Shown here piece by piece: positions 8,568-17,086 of a stretch of 27,864 bases of DNA. The translations under genes were made by a program, and so were the position numbers. The first letter of the stretch is position 1. Each line of letters starts with the position of its first letter. The notes beneath the pieces are model-generated. The model did not search any database and was not told the origin of the DNA. It was given only the letters and a program-made list of their open reading frames with translations. Origin of the DNA: Monoraphidium neglectum (lineage: Eukaryota > Chlorophyta > Chlorophyceae > Sphaeropleales > Selenastraceae); assembly GCF_000611645.1 (NCBI RefSeq), contig NW_014013206.1:1-27864 (forward strand), read 5' to 3'.

Positions 8568-11564
8568 TGCACACAACGCACACACACCTTAAACAGATCC
8601 TCCAGGGCACGCTCATGAGCCTGTCAGACGACCCCCTGTCAGTCAGCACCGGCCAGGAGTGGGCCGCCGTCAGGGGCCGCGTCCGCGTGCCGATCTACGT
8701 TACGGCCAACGACCTCACTTGCCTGTATGCGCCACTGGTCAGGGAGGGGCGCATGGACAAATTCTACTTCGAGCCGGACCGGCTTGAGATGGCGGGAGCG
8801 CTGCAGCACCTGTTCGATCCCCACCTGTCGCGGCCGCAGGTCTGGCGGCGCCACCACGAGCGCGCGCCCGCGGCGGGAGGGCGTGTGACTGCCGAGGGCG
8901 GCGCGGGCTGCGCGGCGCGCCGGCATGACGAGGGTTTCCCGCATGGGCAGTGCCCACACCCGCAGCCTTGCCCCAATCCCTGGCCCGCCCAACGTGGATT
9001 CCGTCATGTGTGTTGCATATGTGCTGTGCCATGCGCTCCCCCCCGGAAAAGCTCTGTTGCCTCATGCTGACTGCGTCCTGTCGTATTTCCTGCCTCCTCG
9101 GCCCATGACGCCGCCGCTGGACCCCACCAGGTTGAAGCCGTGCTGGACGCCTTCCCTGGGCAGCCCATGGACTTCTTTGGAGCCCTCAAGAGCCGCCTGG
9201 CCGACGCCGCCGTGCGCGGCTGGCTGAACGGCAGCCCACAGGTGCGCCGGTCGAGGCGCGCGGGGCGTCACCGCGGGGCGGCTGCATCGGCGGCCCGGTG
9301 CGGTTGCTGCGGACCTGGCCGGCCCCCAGCAGCTGGCCGTGGGCCATGCAGGTCCTGCGTCTGGGTGGGACCCCAATCCCATGAATGTGTCATCCTCGAA
9401 CGCATGGTTACAAAGCCCCCTGGGCTCGCTGGCTTGGCAATGAAAGCATGGGGCTGTCGCGCGCCGCGATTTGTCAGGGCGCGGAGGCGGCAATCGCGGA
9501 CCTGATCCGGCAGCAGCAGCAGCGGAGGCCCGGCGCCAGGCGCGGCGGCGGCGGCGGCCCGCGGGTGGAGCTGCAGGCGACGCTGGAGGCCGTTCTGGCG
9601 GCGGGGCACGACCTGGCGCGGGAGCAGCAGGCGGTCTTAGACCTGCAGCTGTCAAAGCAGGTGCGACGACGCAAGCGCCTTCCTGCATGCGCCGCCTGAT
9701 TTTGCCACAGACTTGCCTGAGTTGCTTGTGGATATGCACGGACGGGGGGTGTAGCGGCAGGCAATGCTTGAGTTGAGTATTAAGCAACAATGGCAACGGG
9801 CGATGCCCTGTGATGGTGATGCCAAAATGCAGTATATGCCCGGCGTCGACGACAGCCCTGAGGCTGTGGAGGCGCAGCAGCAAAAGTGGCGCCGACGGCG
9901 CTGGGGCAGCCGCCCGACTCGGCAGGAGGCCGAGGCCGGCGCGTCTGAGCGCGCGGCAGCGGCGGCGGCGGCGCGGGGGCGGGCGGCGGCAGCAGAGGGG
10001 CTGGGCGCGTACTGGGAGAGCCTGGCCCAGAACTCCTGGGTGACGTCGTCCGAGGAAGAGCAGCTTTCCTCGGACTCTGAGGAAAGGCGGCCAGCGGCGG
10101 ACGAGCAGCGGCAACACATGGACAGCAGCGGCAGCGGCAACGGCGGCGGCAATTCTTCTCCAAAATCCGCGACGGGTGCAGGGGTCGGAGGCGACGCGGC
10201 GGCAGCTGCGGTGTCACCCGGCGGCTGGCCGCTGGTGACGCCCGACGACCTGGCGGCGGCGCTCAGGAGCAAGTCTGCCGTGGTGCTAGATGTCCGCACC
10301 GCCAGAGACTGGGAGTGGGGCAAGATCAAGGGCGCGGCCCACTGCCCCTTCATCGAGTCCAAGGGTAGCAGCCTGAGCCCCACGATAGAGCGCAACCCGA
10401 GGTTCCTAGATCACGCAAAGTCCAAGGCCCCGGACAAGGGGCGGCACGTGATCGTGTACGGGCCGGGGCGCGCGCAGACCGCGGAGGAGGGGGCGGTGTT
10501 TGTGAGCAAGGAGCTGTTTGTCAGCCTGGCGCCTGGCGCCGCAGGGGGGGAGGAGTGGCAGGGGAGGGGGCGGGGGCTCTTGGGGGTCTGAATGCCTGGG
10601 TCTGTCGTTGAGGGTGTTGCGTTCATGCAGGGGCGGGNNNNNNNNNNNNNNNNNNNNNNNNNNNNNNNNNNNNNNNNNNNNNNNNNNNNNNNNNNNNNNN
10701 NNNNNNNNNNNNNNNNNNNNNNNNNNNNNNNNNNNNNNNNNNNNNNNNNNNNNNNNNNNNNNNNNNNNNNNNNNNNNNNNNNNNNNNNNNNNNNNNNNNN
10801 NNNNNNNNNNNNNNNNNNNNNNNNNNNNNNNNNNNNNNNNNNNNNNNNNNNNNNNNNNNNNNNNNNNNNNNNNNNNNNNNNNNNNNNNNNNNNNNNNNNN
10901 NNNNNNNNNNNNNNNNNNNNNNNNNNNNNNNNNNNNNNNNNNNNNNNNNNNNNNNNNNNNNNNNNNNNNNNNNNNNNNNNNNNNNNNNNNNNNNNNNNNN
11001 NNNNNNNNNNNNNNNNNNNNNNNNNNNNNNNNNNNNNNNNNNNNNNNNNNNNNNNNNNNNNNNNNNNNNNNNNNNNNNNNNNNNNNNNNNNNNNNNNNNN
11101 NNNNNNNNNNNNNNNNNNNNNNNNNNNNNNNNNNNNNNNNNNNNGGTGAGGGGGCGGGGGCTCTTGGGGGATCTGAATGCCTGGGTCTGTCGTTGAGGTG
11201 GTGTTGTCGTTCATGCAGGGGCGGGCACGACCTTGATTCTGCAGTTGAAAGCAGTGTCTTGCGACTTGCTCGTCCATGATCAATCCAGGATGCATCCCCT
11301 TAGAAACTCACAAAAACCCTCACACGACGACAACATGCCTTCCCTGCGCATCAACTCAACCCAAACCCTGCCTCGCGTCCGCAGGACGTCGCCGCGGAAG
11401 CCGCGCAGGCGCTGCTCGCGGCCGGCTACACGTCGGTCGCTGAGCTGGCGGGCGGGTACCGCGCGTGGGACCTGGCGTACCGCCCCGACGGGCGCAAGCG
11501 GGAGCGCGGCAACTGGGCGGACCGGTCGTCCGGCGACCTCGAGTGGTGGACGGCATCGAATTGA
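6725..11564 (+). CDS. Rubisco activase-like AAA+ protein fused to a C-terminal rhodanese domain
   Basis: Nine exons join in phase: 6725-7071, 7244-7424, 7656-7794, 8067-8170, 8597-8839, 9131-9241, 9478-9660, 9833-10501, 11385-11564; about 718 aa. The Arg/Ala-rich N-terminus (about 1-60) looks like an organelle transit peptide. The AAA+ core has LVLGIWGPKGAGKT (Walker A, 174-181), SAGELEDEWAGEP, CLVISDLDAG (Walker B, 234-243), VPIYVTAND (sensor 1, N295), LYAPLVREGRMDKFY and FPGQPMDFFGALKSR. These are all Rubisco activase signatures. The region around LSKQYMPGVDD resembles, from memory, the plant activase-like paralogue group (At1g73110 type) rather than classical RCA. An acidic/Ala-rich linker leads to a rhodanese fold from about 565 (VVLDVRTARDWEWGKIKGA), ending GYTSVAELAGGYRAW. 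The catalytic-loop Cys is replaced by Gly (VIVYGPGRA, about G646), so sulfurtransferase activity is unlikely. Least certain are intron 1 and the donor at 10502. Inferred role: ATP-driven remodelling in the chloroplast. Confidence 0.88.
8398..8588 (+). repeat. CA-rich microsatellite in intron 4 of the activase-like gene
   Basis: The tract is almost entirely CA/CG/TA dinucleotides with an uninterrupted (CA)34 run at 8486-8553. It ends only eight bases before the acceptor TTAAACAG at 8589-8596, so it occupies the place of the polypyrimidine tract. Translations through it in any frame are artefacts. Confidence 0.97.
10561..10586 (+). other. G-quadruplex-type motif at the start of each minisatellite unit
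   Basis: Four runs of 4-5 Gs are separated by loops of 1, 1 and 5 bases on the plus (sense) strand, fitting the standard G4 pattern. The copy at 11145 repeats three of the runs and would gain a fourth from the preceding unit's GGGGCGGG end. Confidence 0.75.
10638..11144. other. Assembly gap of 507 Ns
   Basis: Unsequenced run of N. The long open frames that span it on both strands are artefacts of translating N and are not genes. The stated length may be a scaffold estimate. Confidence 1.
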
Positions 11565-11693
11565 CCCAAATCGCAGGTCAGATGGTGCTCCTGCCACCAT
11601 GCCCTGCACACCTCAGGACAGCGTTTTTGGGACTCACGGGCTGTTGTTGGTGCCGGGGCGAGGCACCGCCCCCGCGTTTTTGACGCGGCCTGG

Positions 11694-11698
11694 TGTAA
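11694..11698 (+). promoter_or_regulatory. TGTAA polyadenylation motif for the activase-like gene
   Basis: TGTAA on the plus strand lies 130 bases after the TGA at 11562-11564. Both the position and the motif fit the green-algal polyadenylation element, so cleavage would be expected a dozen or so bases later. Confidence 0.6.
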
Positions 11699-11963
11699 TC
11701 GGCCGCACGCGCAGTGGCGTTCGACTGCTGGCCGGCTCGCAGCGGCGAGCAGCTCGTGCTCAGGGAGTGTCATTGGCTGGGCGGCTGGGGCAACGGCTCG
11801 CAAGCTGGCCGCCTGGCAGCACTCGAGGGCCTGCTGTCAGGCCTTCCAGACGTCAGGGGTTGTCCGGCAAGTCGAGTGGACAAGGTGCACCCTGTGACAC
11901 GCAGGACACTGGCAGCTGGTACACAGGGACCAGCAAGCTGCAATTGTGGAATCCATTTGTGCA

Positions 11964-11968
11964 TTACA
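11964..11968 (-). promoter_or_regulatory. TGTAA polyadenylation motif for the TPR gene
   Basis: The minus strand reads TGTAA here, 209 bases after the stop of the TPR gene at 12177. This matches the green-algal element. A plus-strand AATAAA at about 11974 is probably coincidental. Confidence 0.55.
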
Positions 11969-12176
11969 AGATCAATAAACAAGACAGTTGATGCAGAGCG
12001 AAAGACTAGCCCCCGGTGCAGTGACGCCGCTCAACTGACAGGCTGCTGCTTCACAACTCAAATTGAGAAGTTAAATGCAGCGGTGCGCGGCGCTCGCAGC
12101 CGCGGCACCCAGCAAACGACACAGCTCAAGGAATTCGGGTCATCAGACGGCCTCCGCGCGCTAGGGCCCGACAGCC

Positions 12177-14920
12177 TCACAATCCGGACAGCTCAGCAGC
12201 CACCGCCTCCGCCTCCGCCAGCAGCGCCGCCGCCTCCTCTGCGGCGGCGCCGCCGCCGCCGCCGGCAGCGGGCGCGTTTGCGCCCCGGTTGGCTGCAGCG
12301 TCCTGTGGTGGCTGCAGCCTGAGGGCAAGTTCCTCCAGCAATTCCATTTGCAGGAGCTTGGTGTCAACCAGCAGCCCGGTCGCCCTGTCGATGGCGGCGG
12401 CCTTGGGTGGAAGTGAAAATTGCATGGATGACGGGGACATGGACGCGGGCGGGCGGGGGGGAGGGGGCCAGGGTGGACGCGTTGGCAGCGGCGCGGGGGG
12501 GCGAAGACTGCCCACGTACGGAGGGGGTGCAGCTGGCGCCACACGTGGCCCGATTGGGGGTGGCACCGAGCAGTCAGGGACCCCAATCCCGCCGCAAGAC
12601 AGCTGGCGACCGCGTGTGACTGCAGAGCAGCACGCTCGGGTGATCGGGGGGCGGTCGCTCAGCACCTCGCACCTGCGCGGCAGCTTCCTGCGCCCCCGCT
12701 AGGCCGGCCAAATCAGCCCCCCCTTGCCGCGCCGCCGCCCTGGCCACCTCTACGGCCCGCCGCAGCGCGTCGATCCCGGCCGGCCCCTGCTCCGCCGCCG
12801 CCGCCGCCGGCGCGCCCGCGGCGGCCGCGGCCGCGGCAACCGCGTCGTTCGCCGCTGCGAGGGCTTGTAGCGCGCTGGCCAGCTCATACTGCGCCCGCAG
12901 CCGCTCCACCGCCCGCTCCGCTTCCGCGTCCCGCCCCTTGCCGTTCCCGCCGCCAAACAGGCCCCTAAACACGCCCCTGACCCCGCCGCCGCCGCCGGCC
13001 CCCGCGCCGCCGCCGCCGCCGCCGCCTGCTGCTGCCTCCTGGGCGAGCGCGACCGCGCTGCCGGCAAAACCCTGCGCCAATTGCGCCGCCTCCGGGTGCA
13101 CGCTCCTACCGCCGCTGCTGCTGCTGCCGCTGCTGCCGCTGCTACTGCTGCCGCTGCTGCCGCAGCTGCTGCTGCCGCTGCTGCCAGCCCCCTGCGCCAG
13201 CAGCAGCCGTGAGAGGCGGGTCATGGACTTGGCCACCACCAGGTGGCGCCCAAACACCTGCATGCGCGCCTCGACGCAGCGCCGCATCGCGTCCTGGGCT
13301 GCGGGCAGCTGCCCGGCAGCTTCCAGGGCATCTACCAGGCGCTCGTTGACCTCGCTGGCCTGTTTAGGAGATGCAAGGTCAATGGCAACAGTCAGGATCG
13401 GAAACATCAATCAAGCCATGCGGCCTTGGACGGTTGACACTTGAGGGTGTGCAGCAGCAAAAGCGTATTGATGCCGGGCGATTGGATGAAACGTTGGAGG
13501 GTCACCGTGCCGGGTTCAAGGAATTGTGGTGGATTCGAGCCCCCAAACACGTTCCATGCAGGGCTGCATGCACGCGCGCGCCTGCGCCGCCGTCTCGCCC
13601 TTGATGGTCGTGAGGTGGCCCAGCGCCGCGGTCAGCTGCTCGGCGGCTTCCGAGTTTCGGCCCGCCTCGCGCAGCGCGCCCGCATACGCCATCCCCCATT
13701 CAATCAGGGGCGTCCCGGCGGGGTCAGCTGTGGGGTGCGGATGGGGGCAGGCGCAACAGAAGAGAGCAATGGAGGATTGGGACAGGAACACTCAGCTTGG
13801 CTTGGAGCCACCAAAGGCAACCAGCAATGCTGGGCCCAAGCCAAGAGGAGGAGGCCCGAGGTAACAAAACCCTGGTTGTAAATAGAGCTGAGCGCTCTGG
13901 CGCGACCCCAAGCTCTTGCTGATGCCGGCTGGTGTCTGCGGCCGGCCATCGCGTCAGAGGGCGCTCGCCCGTCAAAGGCTGCTCTGGACGCTGTTGCCCA
14001 GGAGCAGGCTCAGGCCCCTGTGCGCTCACGTGAATCGCTCAGCACGCCGACAGCCGCCCCCATCAGCCCCAACCACCGCTCCTGCAGCCGCCGCTCAGCT
14101 GCCGCCGCGCCCTCGGCCCCACCGCCGCCGCCCCGCCACCACCCACGAGCGCCGCCGCCGCCGCCGACGCCACTGCTGTCGCTCCCGTCGCTGCCGTCGC
14201 TGCCGTCGGCGCCCTGCCGTCGCGCCCCCAACGACTGCAGAACGCGCCCAAGGCTGAACGCGGTGTCAGCATACGGGATGCTGTTGGGCCCGAACATCGC
14301 GCGCCGCAGCGCCAGCGCGCGCTCGAGCAGCTGCGCGGCGGCTTCCGCGTCGCCGGCGTCCTCCTTGAGCAGGGCGAGGTTTACCAACGCAGACGCAAAC
14401 ATCCAATGCTTCTCGCCGGTGGATTCTGATAGGTGGTCCAGCGCCTGGCAGGTGAGGGGTCGAGTCCGAGGACGACGCTGACGTGGCGTCAGGTGGGCGG
14501 CCGGGGTCGCTTGGGAGAAGAGGACGCAACCCACATCTGGAAGCCGGCACGACCGCCGCCGCGGCACGCCCGCAATCGCGGCAGCCAGCCCACCTGCAGC
14601 GGTGGTCCACGCCGACGCGCCAGCGCCACACACACGCACTCACGCACACACACACACATATGCACGAACGCAACCACAGACTCGAGCGTGCCCGCGCGCC
14701 CGCCGCACCTCTTGGTAGAGTCGCGCCGCCTCCTCGCGCCGCCGCGTGTTGCGGTAGAACTCAGCCAGCAGGTTGAGCATAGAGGGGATGTGCAGGTCGT
14801 CGGGGGGAAAGCCCTTGCGCGCCTCGGAAAGCGCGAGGAGGAACTTCGCCTCGGCCTGGTCGAACCTTGGGTCCCGTGTAAGGTTGGTTGAGGTGAGAGC
14901 AATACGATGAGAGCGCGCGC

Positions 14921-14962
<42 letters not shown>

Positions 14963-15726
14963 GTGTGCGTGTGTGTGTGTGTGCATGCGTGTGCATGTGC
15001 GCACGTATGTGCTTGCATGCAGGTACCTTCGTGCATGGTTGGGTGCTGTTGCAAGGTGGGGTGGGTGGAGGCGACACCCCCACCCAGAAATGCGTTCTAA
15101 ACGCGCGCAGAAAAACACACAAACACACAGACACACGACCTCACACACACAAGCACGCACACGTACGCACGCAAGCAACGCATAATAGGATCTGGCACGC
15201 ACACGCACCTGCCAGCGTCGTAAGCCTCCATGCCCTGCTTGCGCGCCAGTGTCATCGCCGCGGTGTGCTCGTTCGTGATCGGGTCGTAATCCAGGGGGTT
15301 GTTGGTGAGGCCCCTCTCGTCCAGGGCCGCCGGCGCGCCGCTGAGCGGCGGCGATCCCCGCGACGGCGGCGCGGACGGCTGGTCGGGGTGCGGACGAGCG
15401 CCGGCGGCCGTGCGGGCGCTCGTGGGCGTTGGCGTGAGTGTTGTTTGCGGATGCTGCGGGGGCTGATGGGCCACCGGGCGCATACCCGTACAAAACAAGC
15501 CACCCGCGTCGTCATAGGGGCTGTCATAATCAGTCGCCGTCATGGCTGCTATCGGCCTCACCTGCGTGTCCGCGGCTGCGACTGGAGCAGTCATCGCGCA
15601 CACCGCGGCCAGCGAGGCGCCCCATACAGCGAGAGCTGCTCCAGAACGCTCCGCGCCTATGGAAGGGAGGAGCGAGAAATTATCACGCATGTGTCTCCAT
15701 TGAATGCGGCTGAAGGCGCTGCTCAT
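12177..15726 (-). CDS. Tetratricopeptide-repeat protein with N-terminal targeting signal
   Basis: Six exons join in phase (complement of 15726-15209, 14865-14709, 14444-14030, 13727-13549, 13359-12673, 12401-12177), about 726 aa. TPR helices of the long kinesin-light-chain/nephrocystin-like spacing are clear: EAYDAGRFDQAEAKFLLAL, NLLAEFYRNTRRREEAARLY, SALVNLALLKEDAGDAEAAA with LLERALALRRAMFGPNSIPY, YAGALREAGRNSEAAEQL, and RLVDALEAAGQLPAAQDAM. TPRs are protein-binding scaffolds; no catalytic domain is seen. The N-terminus has a hydrophobic stretch ending AMTAPVAAADTQ, an AXA-type cleavage site, suggesting the thylakoid lumen via a bipartite presequence, or secretion. Ser/Gly and poly-Ala/Gly runs fill much of exon 5. 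Odd points: two acceptors are AAG (CCCAAG|G at 14866 and 12402); the donor of exon 4 (CGT|GTTTGG at 13548) is weak; an extra intron inside exon 1 (donor GTGAGG after AAADTQ) cannot be excluded. The partner is unknown. Confidence 0.82.
14629..14668 (+). repeat. CA-rich tract in intron 2 of the TPR gene
   Basis: A short imperfect CA/CG run on the plus strand (GT on the gene's sense strand), within the intron 14708-14445. Confidence 0.85.
14914..15010 (+). repeat. GT-rich microsatellite in intron 1 of the TPR gene
   Basis: Plus strand is a GT/GC run with an uninterrupted GT stretch at about 14923-14957, then GT with CG and CA interruptions. On the gene's sense strand it is CA-rich and lies some 50 bases before the acceptor at 14866. 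Confidence 0.95.
15112..15177 (+). repeat. CA-rich tract in intron 1 of the TPR gene, opposite to the GT tract
   Basis: Plus strand is CA-rich here while 14914-15010 in the same intron is GT-rich, so the two tracts are imperfect inverted repeats of one another about 100 bases apart. Confidence 0.9.
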
Positions 15727-17086
15727 GGACGCTCGCGCTCTCCGCCACACCTGCCACCGAAGCCGGATCGCTTGTGATCAGCGCGCGAGGGGCATCACAG
15801 GTTCTGGGACTAAAATAGATGAGTCCCCTATTACTATCACGAATGAAGCGGGCGAGCAGGGCCCCAGATCGCCGGCTCATTGTGCCGAAAGCGAGGCTGG
15901 GAGTTGCGTTGTTGCTAGTTGACTATTAATGTGTTTGGTCTTCCTGATGGGCCTAAGAGCCAGCTGCATGAACAGCCTTGCAGGCGCACATGACGCTCAG
16001 ACTAGTGACGCTGCTCATTCCGAGACAAGGCAGTGTGCAATTGAGCGAAACAACCTATATCATGGTGGTTTATTTTGCACCAGAGGATTAGGCTTCAAGC
16101 TATACTGATATGCGGTCAATATACCCCACACGATGCCTTGTTGAAGTGCTCTGGTGCGGTCAACCGTTGCCCGGTGGTCAACATCCATCCCCCACCCAGC
16201 TACGCAGGCTGCGGCTGCATCCTCGGCTAATTCAATGCTGCTTTAGCCCGTCTTAAATGTGATCAAAGCCACAATTGCTGACAACGTTATGTGGTCCTGG
16301 TGATCCCCGCCGACGAAGGTGGATATTCAACATGTCCCTGGCGGTCAGATCGTTGGAGTTGGCGTGCGGTGTGGCGCAAGACTTGCGGGGCCACAGGGGA
16401 ATGGATCCTTGAAGTGCATAATTGCAGTGATGCTTAAAAGTGGCATGGATCGTGCAGGACGCAGCGTGTCGACTGGACGCGGTGTGCCAACAAGTTCGGG
16501 GCACGTCAATGGGGCGCAGCGCGCCCACAACATTGGCTTGTGCACAACGTGCTTGCGAGCATCCACAGGCGAGTTTGAAGGAAGCCAACTTTGAAAGCCT
16601 GCATCAGAAGAACCTTGTAGCTAACGTACAACCTGCCCAAGGCGCTGGGGTGACTGGTGGCAGCGCGGATCCACAGCCCAAGGCCGCGCCCTTTTAACGA
16701 GCAACCAGCAACGTTAACGTAGCATGCAAAGCATGCAGTTAACGGCAGCCGCGGGACCCGTGCACCGGGGCATGCAATACGGTGTACATAAATATAGGCC
16801 GTCCAGCAGCGCGGGTGTCGAGATCAACCCACCGCTGGATCTCCTCGTCTCAGGCGCCGGCGCAGCAAGTGTTACGCCGCAGCTGCTGTGTTGTCCCATG
16901 CAGCCCTGTGGCTGGGACTTGCACATCCCAGATACTACTGGCATTCATCAACTGTGTGCCCGCTTTGCGGAGAGACAAAAAGGCAGCATGCCTACCCCGT
17001 GCTGGCTGGAGCCCCGTTGCAGGTGCTGCTGGCATCATGGATCCCACAAGCAGAACTGCCTGGCTGGCACGGCCTGCGGCAGGTCC
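15727..17086. other. Intergenic: TPR gene promoter and 3' region of the left lipase gene
   Basis: Both flanking genes are on the minus strand. The stretch should contain the TPR gene's upstream region (low end) and the left lipase's 3' UTR (high end). I found no TGTAA on the minus strand here, so the left lipase's polyadenylation site is not predicted. Open frames of 60-160 codons exist on both strands, but none shows family motifs or a targeting sequence. Confidence 0.5.

Larger units (their letters stand above)
10561..11225 (+). repeat. Tandem minisatellite in intron 8 interrupted by an assembly gap
   Basis: Two near-identical copies of a roughly 75-80 bp unit flank the Ns: about 10561-10637 and 11145-11225. 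Both run from a G-rich block through CTCTTGGGGG, TCTGAATGCCTGGGTCTGTC and GTTGAGG to TTCATGCAGGGGCGGG, with small indels. The array therefore probably continues through the gap. It lies between the last two coding exons (donor at 10502, acceptor ending 11384), so it should not interrupt the reading frame. Confidence 0.9.
11565..12176. other. Convergent intergenic region between the activase-like and TPR genes
   Basis: The two stop codons (11564 on plus, 12177 on minus) face each other across 612 bp. Each gene has its own TGTAA motif here and the predicted 3' ends (around 11710 on plus and 11950 on minus) do not overlap. No coding exon is supported. Confidence 0.6.

Noticed and set aside
8310..9070. 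His/Thr and Cys/Val repeat proteins encoded across 8398-8588
   Set aside because: Translations of the CA microsatellite inside an intron; only the part from 8597 is coding, as exon 5 of the activase-like gene.
10411..11295. Long frames spanning the N run on both strands
   Set aside because: They exist only because N codons contain no stops; the flanks are intronic minisatellite.
14489..15493. 334-codon minus frame across the TPR gene's first introns
   Set aside because: Runs through GT/CA repeats and is out of frame with the TPR motifs; the TPR exons in the other frames have matching phases and family consensus.
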